Shown here: in pieces, positions 1 to 5,938 of the stretch
Position numbering within the stretch: position 1 is the first letter of the stretch
Layout: the number at the start of each line of letters is the position of its first letter
Program-made: the position numbers and the translations under genes
From: Methylotenera_A sp046594885
Lineage (GTDB): Bacteria > Pseudomonadota > Gammaproteobacteria > Burkholderiales > Methylophilaceae
Assembly: GCA_046594885.1 (NCBI GenBank)
Contig: JBKJRD010000056.1
Location: 1-17,956, forward strand
Length of the DNA: 17,956 nucleotides
Direction of reading: 5' to 3'
The notes under the pieces: model-generated
Told to the model about the DNA's origin: nothing
Database searches by the model: none
What the model saw: only the letters and a program-made list of their open reading frames with translations

Positions 1-1260
1 CACATCGTTAAAACCAAAATCGCCATAGGCTTTGTAAAGCATTTTGATAAAATCGGCGACTTCTGTTTCGACTTGCTCTTCTGTACAGAAAATATGCGCA
101 TCATCTTGCGTAAAACCGCGCACACGCATCAAACCATGCAAGGCGCCAGAAGGTTCATTGCGATGACAGGAGCCGAACTCGGCCAAGCGCAGAGGCAAAT
201 CACGATAGCTGTGCAAAGTACTGTTGTAAATTTGCACATGACCTGGACAATTCATCGGTTTTACAGCGTAATCACGATTTTCAGATTTAGTCGTAAACAT
301 ATTATCGCGATAGTTTTGCCAATGACCCGATTTCTCCCACAAGGTTTTATCCATGATGGTTGGTGTACGCACTTCTTGATAGTTGTAATCTCTGAACATC
401 TGGCGCATATATTGCTCAACTTCTTGCCAGATACTCCAACCGCGCGGATGCCAGAACACCATGCCAGGCGCGTCATCTTGCATATGAAAGTAATCTAGCT
501 GCTTGCCTAATTTGCGATGATCGCGTTTTTCAGCTTCTTCTAACTGAAACAAATAGGCGTCCAGCTCTTCTTTATTGCGCCAAGCGGTGCCATAAACACG
601 CTGCAGCATCTCATTGTTGCTGTCACCACGCCAATATGCGCCGGCTAATTTCATGAGCTTAAAAGCTTTTAATTTACCTGAATTGGGCACATGCGGGCCA
701 CGACATAAATCCGTAAAATTGCCTTCTGTATACAAAGAAACATCTTCACTGGCCGGAATGCTACTGATAATTTCGGCTTTGTAATGCTCGTTAATGCTCT
801 TAAAATAGGCTACCGCTTCATCACGCGGCAATACTTTACGTGTTACTGGCTCATCTTTTTTGGCCAATTCCGCCATTTTCTTTTCAATGGCAATCAAATC
901 CTCTGGCGTAAATGGGCGCTTGTAGGAAAAATCATAATAGAAGCCGTTGTCAATCACAGGACCTATGGTTACCTGACAATCGGGAAATAATTCTTTAACG
1001 GCATAGGCCAATAAATGCGCTGTGGAGTGACGAATAATGTCCAAGCCTTCATCGGATTTATCCGTAATAATCGCTAACTCGCTATCGGCTTCAATTAAGT
1101 AACTGGTATCAACCAATTGAGGCTGTTGGTTCAAAAACGTCACCTTGCCCGCCAACGCCGCCTTCGCAAGGCCTGCGCCAATATCAGCAGCCACTTGCGC
1201 CACGGTTACTGGCATGTCAAAGCTGCGTTGTGAGCCATCTGGTAAGCGAATTACTGGCAT
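1..1260 (-). CDS. thrS: Threonyl-tRNA synthetase, N-terminal 420 residues (C-terminal part beyond the window)
   Basis: Charges tRNA-Thr with threonine in the cytoplasm. The visible protein starts MPVIRLPDGS, the usual ThrRS beginning, and gives the TGS domain (about residues 1-62). The editing (SAD) domain follows, with the HSTAH metal/catalytic motif at residues 78-82 and its cysteine in TDLCRGPH. The class II catalytic core then begins, with HRKLGKQLDYF, the zinc-ligand cysteine in MNCPGH, and motif 2 around RNEPSGALHGLMRVRGF followed by DDAHIFC. Motif 3 and the anticodon-binding domain lie off the left edge. The ATG at 1258-1260 is chosen because it gives the family N-terminus; only a weak GGA precedes it by about 7 nt. 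The gene follows tRNA-Val on the same strand, with a hairpin between them. The reading frame is intact. Identification is certain. Confidence 0.98.
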   Translation of the reverse strand, partial: MPVIRLPDGSQRSFDMPVTVAQVAADIGAGLAKAALAGKVTFLNQQPQLVDTSYLIEADSELAIITDKSDEGLDIIRHSTAHLLAYAVKELFPDCQVTIGPVIDNGFYYDFSYKRPFTPEDLIAIEKKMAELAKKDEPVTRKVLPRDEAVAYFKSINEHYKAEIISSIPASEDVSLYTEGNFTDLCRGPHVPNSGKLKAFKLMKLAGAYWRGDSNNEMLQRVYGTAWRNKEELDAYLFQLEEAEKRDHRKLGKQLDYFHMQDDAPGMVFWHPRGWSIWQEVEQYMRQMFRDYNYQEVRTPTIMDKTLWEKSGHWQNYRDNMFTTKSENRDYAVKPMNCPGHVQIYNSTLHSYRDLPLRLAEFGSCHRNEPSGALHGLMRVRGFTQDDAHIFCTEEQVETEVADFIKMLYKAYGDFGFNDV

Positions 1261-1296
1261 ATCAAATCCAATTAAAATAATGAATCAAGCTTAAAT

Positions 1297-1328
1297 AATA
1301 AAAGCCGTTCATTTTAACGGCTTTTATT
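1297..1328 (-). terminator. Perfect 13-bp hairpin with U-rich tail in the thrS leader
   Basis: Positions 1297-1309 (AATAAAAGCCGTT) and 1316-1328 (AACGGCTTTTATT) are exact reverse complements around a 6-nt loop. Read leftward, the GC core is followed by CUUUUAUUAUUU, so it has the form of an intrinsic terminator. It lies 72 nt after the tRNA-Val 3' end and 36 nt before the thrS start codon. It may end the tRNA transcript, attenuate thrS, or allow partial read-through into thrS. It is symmetric and could also act rightward, but no gene reads into it from that side. Confidence 0.75.
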
Positions 1329-1400
1329 CATGGTTCAAACCCAATAGTTAACCACTTTTAATCATCAATTTTTAAATAATTAAATGCAGCTTGAATTTTT

Positions 1401-1477
1401 TGGTAGGCAGTAGCAGACTCGAACTGCTGACCTCTTGGATGTCGACCAAGCGCTCTAACCAACTGAGCTAACCGCCT
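1401..1477 (-). tRNA. tRNA-Val (anticodon GAC), with C33
   Basis: This is a complete 77-nt cloverleaf. The acceptor stem AGGCGGU pairs with ACUGCCU (one G-U), followed by discriminator A and an encoded CCA (1401-1404). The D stem is GCUC/GAGC, the anticodon stem CUUGG/CCAAG, the variable loop AGGUC, and the T stem AGCAG/CUGCU with loop UUCGAGU. The anticodon loop reads UCGACAU, which places GAC (valine) at 34-36, corresponding to plus-strand GTC at 1441-1443. Position 33 is C instead of U (plus-strand G1444). A tRNA-Val(GAC) upstream of thrS is familiar from betaproteobacteria, and discriminator A fits valine. The isotype was assigned by eye from the anticodon and context. Confidence 0.93.
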
Positions 1478-1505
1478 AATTTTTCGCGATTTTTGCGAAG
1501 TGCGA

Positions 1506-1534
1506 ATTTTAGCTTAATACCGCTTGGCACGCAA
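1506..1534 (-). promoter_or_regulatory. Promoter of tRNA-Val (possibly also thrS)
   Basis: On the minus strand, TTGCGT (1529-1534) and TAAAAT (1506-1511) are separated by 17 bp, a good sigma-70 pair. The predicted start lies about 22 nt before the tRNA 5' end. The -35 box shares one base with the -35 box of the rightward oxygenase promoter. Confidence 0.6.
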
Positions 1535-1551
1535 ACACGCACTGCTATAAT
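1524..1551 (+). promoter_or_regulatory. Promoter of the 2OG-Fe(II) oxygenase gene
   Basis: TTGGCA (1524-1529), a 16-bp spacer and a perfect TATAAT (1546-1551) form a strong sigma-70 match. Counting 7 nt from the end of the -10 box puts the transcription start at 1558, the first base of the GTG start codon. This predicts a leaderless or nearly leaderless mRNA. Confidence 0.65.
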
Positions 1552-1557
1552 CAAGCT

Positions 1558-2193
1558 GTGAAAGCACATCATACACCGCAGAAGATTATTGACACATGGG
1601 TACAAACATTAAGCATGCAAGGTTATGTGATCTGTGATGACTTTTTGCCGCCTGAAACGATTACCGAATTGTGCAGCGAAACGCATCAGCGCTACAGCAA
1701 CGACGGCATGCATGCCGCCAAAACTGGATTAGCTAACAAAGCAAATCTTTCTGATATTCGTGGTGACCATATCGATTGGCTAAATGTTGCAGATGAAAAC
1801 ACGGCTGTTCAAGCTTATTTTAGCCAAATGCACGCATTAAAAGATGCGCTCAATCAGCAATTATTCATGAATATACAATCACTTGAGACGCATTTCGCGC
1901 TATATCCAATTGGCGGTGCATATCAAAAACATGTAGACCAGTTTAGCCATGGAAACAACGCAAAATCGCGTCAGTTAAGCAGTATTTTATATTTAAATCA
2001 CGATTGGCAAGCAGACGATGGTGGTGAATTACGTTTATATTTAGCGGGCGATGAATACCTTGATATATTGCCAAACGCGGGCAAATTAGTGCTGTTTTTA
2101 TCGGCCAGATTCTGGCACGAAGTGCGGCCAACAAAACGAGTAAGAGCAAGCGTTACAGGCTGGTTTAAAAGCCGCGACCATTTGCCATTTTAA
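1558..2193 (+). CDS. 2-oxoglutarate/Fe(II)-dependent oxygenase, prolyl 4-hydroxylase-like
   Basis: Predicted cytoplasmic dioxygenase that couples 2-oxoglutarate decarboxylation to hydroxylation of an unknown substrate. The iron facial triad is visible: H125-x-D127 and H187, with R196 nine residues later as the likely 2OG carboxylate ligand. The segment between them (SSILYLN, DDGGELRLY) is typical of the double-stranded beta-helix fold. The upstream RGDHIDWL matches a conserved stretch of this bacterial family. The length of 211 residues fits. The GTG at 1558 is preferred because it gives about 20 residues before the conserved GYVICDDFL; the next option is ATG at 1615. No Shine-Dalgarno precedes either. 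The stop codon overlaps tail-to-tail with the transglycosylase gene. The substrate cannot be predicted from this sequence. Confidence 0.88.
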   Translation: MKAHHTPQKIIDTWVQTLSMQGYVICDDFLPPETITELCSETHQRYSNDGMHAAKTGLANKANLSDIRGDHIDWLNVADENTAVQAYFSQMHALKDALNQQLFMNIQSLETHFALYPIGGAYQKHVDQFSHGNNAKSRQLSSILYLNHDWQADDGGELRLYLAGDEYLDILPNAGKLVLFLSARFWHEVRPTKRVRASVTGWFKSRDHLPF

Positions 2194-3401
2194 GGCCCTA
2201 ATAAATGCTGATATAAGCTTGGGCTGGCATAGCCGTCTTGCGCTAGATTTTGTGTTGCTTGGTATTGCCGAATGGCCGCCTGTGTTTTTAATCCTGGAAA
2301 GCCATCTGGCGGCCCACAATCAAAACCTAACTGGTTTAATTTGCCTTGTAATGCCCAAATCTGGTTAAAACTTAATACTTCTTTTTCGGCCAAATTTCCC
2401 GCCACAATTGGCCTATCGCCTATTAACTGATTGGCCAAATGCACAACAGATAACGCGTAGTTAACCGAGCGGTTCCAGTGCATAATCACATCAAAATTGC
2501 TAAACACCATAAAAGCTGGGCCGTACTGTCCTTGGGGCAGTAAAATCGCTGCTTCAGCCAGCTCTGGCAAAGCATAATTATCAATATCCACCACGCCCAA
2601 TTGTGACCAATATAAAGCATGTTGACGGTAATTCAACTGTGCCAAACTATAATCAAACTGATTGGGTAATTTTACTTCAAGCGCGGCTATTTCGTTTTTG
2701 CGCCAACCTACTTGATTGAGATAATTGGCCGCCGAAGCAAACGTATCTGGTAACGACGACCAGATATTCATACGGCCATCTGAGTCGGCATCTACCCCAT
2801 ACTTAAGCAAGGTAGACGGCATAAATTGCATATGCCCCATCGCGCCCGCCCATGAACCGCGCATACCAGCTATAGTGTTGTGTCCCGCATCGACAATGCG
2901 CATCGTATCGAATAGCTGCGCGCGAAAAAAATTGGAGCGGCGCCCCTCAAAAGCGAGCGTTGCCAGTGCAGAGGGCAAGCCATAATTGCCTTTATTGGCG
3001 CCGTAATTGGTTTCTAAGCCCCAAAATGCTATCAATATTTGTTTGGGCACGCCATATTGATTTTCTATATGACTTAACAACGCATCATACTCATACAGCA
3101 ACGCTCTACCTTGATTCACTCTGCTCGGGTTAACGCGCTTTTCAACATAACTTAAAAAAGGGGTTATAAATTCTGGCTGTCCGCGGTCGAGCACAATCAC
3201 ACTGGGCAAATATTCCACATTTTTAAATGTTTCATCAATGGTCTGCGTTGAAATCTGCGCGGTTTGCGCTTCCAATTTCAGGGCTTCAAGCCAAGTGTTA
3301 AATTCAACATGCTCCTCAGCAATGGCTGTTGAATGGATTATTGCGCAAAAAAAAGTGTTAAGTAAACTAAAAATTAATCGCCGAAATGGGGTTTTAAACA
3401 T
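2190..3401 (-). CDS. mltB: MltB-type lytic murein transglycosylase, secreted
   Basis: Cleaves the MurNAc-GlcNAc bond of peptidoglycan in the periplasm, forming 1,6-anhydroMurNAc ends. The N-terminus (MFKTPFRRLI then a hydrophobic run to about residue 28, STAIA before EE) is a Sec signal peptide. C19 has no proper lipobox, so this looks soluble rather than lipid-anchored. The SLT_2 domain spans about residues 32-330. The catalytic glutamate is E130 in FWGLETNYG, followed by GAMGHMQFMPST (184-195) and DADSDGR (202-208), which resembles the EF-hand-like calcium loop of Slt35. A C-terminal peptidoglycan-binding domain covers about 341-402. Its 403 residues fit the betaproteobacterial form. It is the last gene of a leftward operon, starting 15 bp after the epimerase gene, with no recognisable Shine-Dalgarno. 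Confidence 0.93.
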   Translation of the reverse strand: MFKTPFRRLIFSLLNTFFCAIIHSTAIAEEHVEFNTWLEALKLEAQTAQISTQTIDETFKNVEYLPSVIVLDRGQPEFITPFLSYVEKRVNPSRVNQGRALLYEYDALLSHIENQYGVPKQILIAFWGLETNYGANKGNYGLPSALATLAFEGRRSNFFRAQLFDTMRIVDAGHNTIAGMRGSWAGAMGHMQFMPSTLLKYGVDADSDGRMNIWSSLPDTFASAANYLNQVGWRKNEIAALEVKLPNQFDYSLAQLNYRQHALYWSQLGVVDIDNYALPELAEAAILLPQGQYGPAFMVFSNFDVIMHWNRSVNYALSVVHLANQLIGDRPIVAGNLAEKEVLSFNQIWALQGKLNQLGFDCGPPDGFPGLKTQAAIRQYQATQNLAQDGYASPSLYQHLLGP

Positions 3402-3416
3402 AAGGTTAAATGTTTT

Positions 3417-4259
3417 CTAACATAGTTTTTTTAACATAGCTGTGTAACCAACTTGATAATCTGAATATTGCAATTGAAAACCGCTTGCACGCAAGCGTTG
3501 ATTGCTCAAGCGCTTACCGCCTTGCGTAATCGGTATGTTCACTTGACTAACATCAATATGCTGCTGCTCTGCCAGCCAAGTGAGCACAGTATACTGTAAA
3601 GTGGGCCTGTCATCGGTGACGATATAGCAGCTTTCAAGTGGCTGCTGATTGACACTTTTTTGCACTAAAAACGCAATGAATCGTGCTGCGTCATCGCGAT
3701 GAATACGGTTGCTCCAGCTATTATTGGCAGGCCAACGGTTGGGGTCTTTTGCGGTATTCACCAAGTACAATCTGCCCGGCCCGTAAATACCTGAAAGGCG
3801 CAAAACAGTTGATTGGCAAGGCAAGGCAAGCATTAATTTTTCAGCTTCTAATAATCGCTCGCCGCCAAAATCGGCGGGCATCGCTGTCATATTTTCATCT
3901 AGAATATCTTGGGTTTGTTGCCCATAGACGCGGGTGCTGGATACAAAAAATACATGCTGTAAATCGCTATTGTTTGTTTGCGTTGCTAGAATATTTTTTA
4001 GGCCTTGCACATAATGCGCGTGATAATTTTCATCGGTTTGCGCGCTGGCTGCAACGCAATAAATAATAATATGCGCATTGAGATGACTTAACCCATTTAA
4101 AGTGTTCAATTTTGTCACATCAGCTTGAATGGTTTGCATCGCATGCGGCAAACTTTGCGCACTGATTCTCAAACCTATCACTTCATGCTGTGCTTTGAAT
4201 AATAACTCAGCAATCGCAGACCCTAAATCACCACAACCAACAATGAGTATTTTAGCCAT
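3417..4259 (-). CDS. YeeZ-like NAD(P)-binding epimerase/SDR-family protein
   Basis: This is a Rossmann-fold protein of the extended/atypical SDR group. The dinucleotide motif is G8-C-G10-D-L-G13 near the N-terminus. Family landmarks are VFFVSSTRVYG (103-113), LRLSGIYGPGR (153-163) and NRIHRDDAAR (184-193). The usual catalytic YxxxK is absent: Y112 is followed by T at the lysine position, as far as I know normal for the YeeZ-like branch. It may therefore bind NAD(P) with a different chemistry or none. Its 280 residues match that branch. It lies 22 bp downstream of the Nudix gene and 15 bp upstream of mltB in an apparent four-gene operon. Substrate and pathway are unknown. Confidence 0.85.
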   Translation of the reverse strand: MAKILIVGCGDLGSAIAELLFKAQHEVIGLRISAQSLPHAMQTIQADVTKLNTLNGLSHLNAHIIIYCVAASAQTDENYHAHYVQGLKNILATQTNNSDLQHVFFVSSTRVYGQQTQDILDENMTAMPADFGGERLLEAEKLMLALPCQSTVLRLSGIYGPGRLYLVNTAKDPNRWPANNSWSNRIHRDDAARFIAFLVQKSVNQQPLESCYIVTDDRPTLQYTVLTWLAEQQHIDVSQVNIPITQGGKRLSNQRLRASGFQLQYSDYQVGYTAMLKKLC

Positions 4260-4265
4260 TTAAAG

Positions 4266-4290
4266 ACTTAACCATTCAAACTTAACCATT
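4266..4290. repeat. 11-bp direct repeat at the Nudix/epimerase junction
   Basis: ACTTAACCATT occurs at 4266-4276 and again at 4280-4290, 14 bp apart. The right copy contains the Nudix stop codon (minus-strand AATGGTTAAG encodes N-G-stop), so the left copy repeats the end of that gene inside the 22-bp spacer before the epimerase start. It looks like a small tandem duplication. Confidence 0.8.
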
Positions 4291-4833
4291 TTTTAGCAAG
4301 TATTTTTCTGCAAAAAATATGGCCACGATTGTTTTACCATCCGTAATTTCACCGCTTTGAATCATTTTTAAACAATCATCAAAAGGTAAATCAAATACTT
4401 CTAACGATTCATCCGAGTCGCGCTGATGTTGGCCTGCGCTTAATTCGCTGGCCAAATACATATGAATCACTTCGTTCGAGTAGCCAATACAAGGATATTG
4501 ATAACCTAGATTTACCCAATTGCCTGCGCTGTAACCGGTTTCTTCTAATAATTCGCGCTGACCTGTGATTAAAATATCTTCACCCGCATCTATTTTTCCG
4601 GCTGGTAACTCAACAAAAACCTGATGCAGCGGATAGCGAAATTGACGCTCTAAAATGACATTGCCGCTTGGTAAAAGCGGCACAACGACTACAGCGCCCG
4701 GATGCATAACATATTCGCGCTGACTGGTATTTCCGTTTGGTAAACGCACTTGGTCGCGCTTAGCGGTCAGCATACCGCCAGAGGCAATGGTTTCTGAGCT
4801 AATTAAATGCTCGGTTAAATCTAGTTCCTGCAT
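4282..4833 (-). CDS. Nudix hydrolase, ADP-ribose pyrophosphatase type
   Basis: Probably hydrolyses ADP-ribose, or a related nucleoside diphosphate derivative, to AMP and ribose 5-phosphate in the cytoplasm. The Nudix box GX5EX7REUXEEXGU is complete: G79, E85, R93-E94, E97-E98 and G100, with Y101 in the last hydrophobic position. The metal-binding glutamates are all present. The preceding QFRYPLHQVFVELPAGK and the later YPCIGYSNE are typical of the ADP-ribose pyrophosphatase branch. Its 183 residues are usual for that branch. The ATG directly follows the stop of the upstream metallopeptidase gene (TAAATG on the minus strand) with no Shine-Dalgarno, which suggests translational coupling. Exact substrate preference is not decidable by eye. 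Confidence 0.92.
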   Translation of the reverse strand: MQELDLTEHLISSETIASGGMLTAKRDQVRLPNGNTSQREYVMHPGAVVVVPLLPSGNVILERQFRYPLHQVFVELPAGKIDAGEDILITGQRELLEETGYSAGNWVNLGYQYPCIGYSNEVIHMYLASELSAGQHQRDSDESLEVFDLPFDDCLKMIQSGEITDGKTIVAIFFAEKYLLKNG

Positions 4834-5685
4834 TTAAATAGCAGCAACATTAAACGTATCGCATTGATTCACATCACCCAACTTCAAACCCTGATTAAAC
4901 CAGCGCATGCGCTGCGCTGAAGTGCCATGCGTAAAACTATCTGGCACCGCGTAGCCTTGCGCTTGTTTTTGCAGCGCATCGTCACCGATTGCAGCCGCCG
5001 CAGTCATCGCTTCTTCTACATCGCCTGATTCTAAGATACGGTTTTCGCCATCGGCATGATGTGCCCATACGCCTGCATAACAATCCGCTTGCAACTCTAA
5101 TCGCACCGAATATTGATTTGCTTGTGCTTCACTATTTGCGTTTTGACGTGCTTGTTGTACTTTATCTGATATCCCCATTACATGCTGAATGTGATGCCCT
5201 ACTTCGTGCGCAATGACATACGCTTGTGCAAAATCACCTGGCGCTTTAAATCGCGTTTTCATTTCTTGATAAAATTGTAAATCAATATATACCTTGCTAT
5301 CACCTGGGCAATAAAAAGGTCCCATTGCCGATTGCCCCGTCCCGCAAGCAGTTGGTGTTTGTCCGCTAAATAAGACGAGTTTTGGCGCAGGATATTGTTG
5401 ACCAGCATCCGCAAATAGCTTGCCCCATGTGTTTTCTGTGCTACCTAATACTTTAGCTACAAAAACTGCCATTGGGTCATCTTGTGGAATCGCTTGCGAT
5501 TCAACTGGCGTTTGTGGATTTACGCCTTGGCCAATATTGAGTATGACCGAAGGATCTACCCCAAAGTACATGGCAACCAAAGCGATGGCGATTGTACCAA
5601 CGCCAATACTTTTACCACCTATGGGCAAACCGCCGCCTCGCCTGTCTTCTACATTACTACTTTCGCGTTCATTGTCTAGGCGCAT
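4834..5685 (-). CDS. ypfJ: YpfJ-type neutral zinc metallopeptidase (membrane-anchored)
   Basis: Predicted zinc metalloprotease of the PF04228 family with a poorly known role. The N-terminus is short, charged and glycine-rich (MRLDNERESS... RRGGGLPIGG), followed by one membrane segment at about residues 26-42, so the catalytic part is probably periplasmic. The zinc motif is HEVGH at 160-164. A downstream glutamate in LELQADCYAG (E197) is the likely third ligand. C114, C126 and C202 are also visible. Its 283 residues match the family. AAGGG lies about 6 nt before the ATG. It is the first gene of the leftward operon ypfJ-Nudix-epimerase-mltB, and its promoter must lie in the 253-bp divergent region. 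The substrate is unknown. Confidence 0.93.
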   Translation of the reverse strand: MRLDNERESSNVEDRRGGGLPIGGKSIGVGTIAIALVAMYFGVDPSVILNIGQGVNPQTPVESQAIPQDDPMAVFVAKVLGSTENTWGKLFADAGQQYPAPKLVLFSGQTPTACGTGQSAMGPFYCPGDSKVYIDLQFYQEMKTRFKAPGDFAQAYVIAHEVGHHIQHVMGISDKVQQARQNANSEAQANQYSVRLELQADCYAGVWAHHADGENRILESGDVEEAMTAAAAIGDDALQKQAQGYAVPDSFTHGTSAQRMRWFNQGLKLGDVNQCDTFNVAAI

Positions 5686-5761
5686 TTTAACCCTTGTAAT
5701 TGATTAACCACTAAAAAACATCATTTGATTTTATTACATTACCGTAATAATTTCTTAACAT

Positions 5762-5830
5762 TTTTAAGCAATTATTATTCAAACTAGTTATTGCTTAAAA
5801 TATTATTGATGTGAAAATTGATATGCTTAA
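5762..5830. promoter_or_regulatory. Inverted repeat plus a third TGCTTAA half-site (possible operator)
   Basis: TTTTAAGCAAT (5762-5772) and ATTGCTTAAAA (5790-5800) are exact 11-bp reverse complements with 17 bp between. A third core, TGCTTAA, lies at 5824-5830. The cores at 5764, 5792 and 5824 are 28 and 32 bp apart, and each is followed or preceded by a TTATTATT-like tract. They lie 45-110 bp upstream of the DUF1996 -35 box, where a DNA-binding regulator could serve both divergent genes. Confidence 0.4.
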
Positions 5831-5874
5831 TTATTATTAACAAGCCTATCTTTAGACTATTTATTTTCAATTCA

Positions 5875-5904
5875 TTGACTTAGCGGTTTATTCGTATCTA
5901 AAAT
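5875..5904 (+). promoter_or_regulatory. Promoter of the DUF4124-DUF1996 gene
   Basis: TTGACT (5875-5880), an 18-bp spacer and TAAAAT (5899-5904) make a good sigma-70 match. The predicted transcription start is near 5911, leaving a leader of about 28 nt. AGGAGA at 5927-5932, 6 nt before the ATG, is the strongest ribosome binding site in the window. Confidence 0.6.
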
Positions 5905-5938
5905 GTAAACTCATTAAGAAAAAAGTAGGAGAAATACC

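Larger units (their letters stand above)
5686..5938. other. Divergent AT-rich regulatory region between ypfJ and the DUF1996 gene
   Basis: This 253-bp stretch is rich in TTATTATT-like runs and carries no credible gene. It holds the promoter and ribosome binding site of the DUF1996 gene on the right and a half-site array in the middle. The leftward ypfJ promoter must also be here, but I see only weak candidates, for example TTGCTT with TATTAC 16 bp apart on the minus strand. Confidence 0.7.

Noticed and set aside
73..498. Rightward 141-codon frame
   Set aside because: Antisense to the ThrRS catalytic core, whose translation is clearly conserved.
1704..1717. 14-bp palindrome CGGCATGCATGCCG inside the oxygenase gene
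   Set aside because: It lies within coding sequence, encodes ordinary residues, and nothing around it suggests a regulatory role.
3300..3401. Lipoprotein signal in the MltB protein
   Set aside because: C19 follows NTFF, which does not fit a lipobox; a normal Sec cleavage after residue 28 is more likely.
3417..4259. Broken or inactivated SDR gene because the YxxxK lysine is missing
   Set aside because: The frame is intact and other motifs are strong; lack of this lysine appears normal for the YeeZ-like branch.
5751..5766. Small inverted repeat CTTAA-N5-TTAAG in the divergent region
   Set aside because: Five-base arms in very AT-rich DNA are expected by chance.
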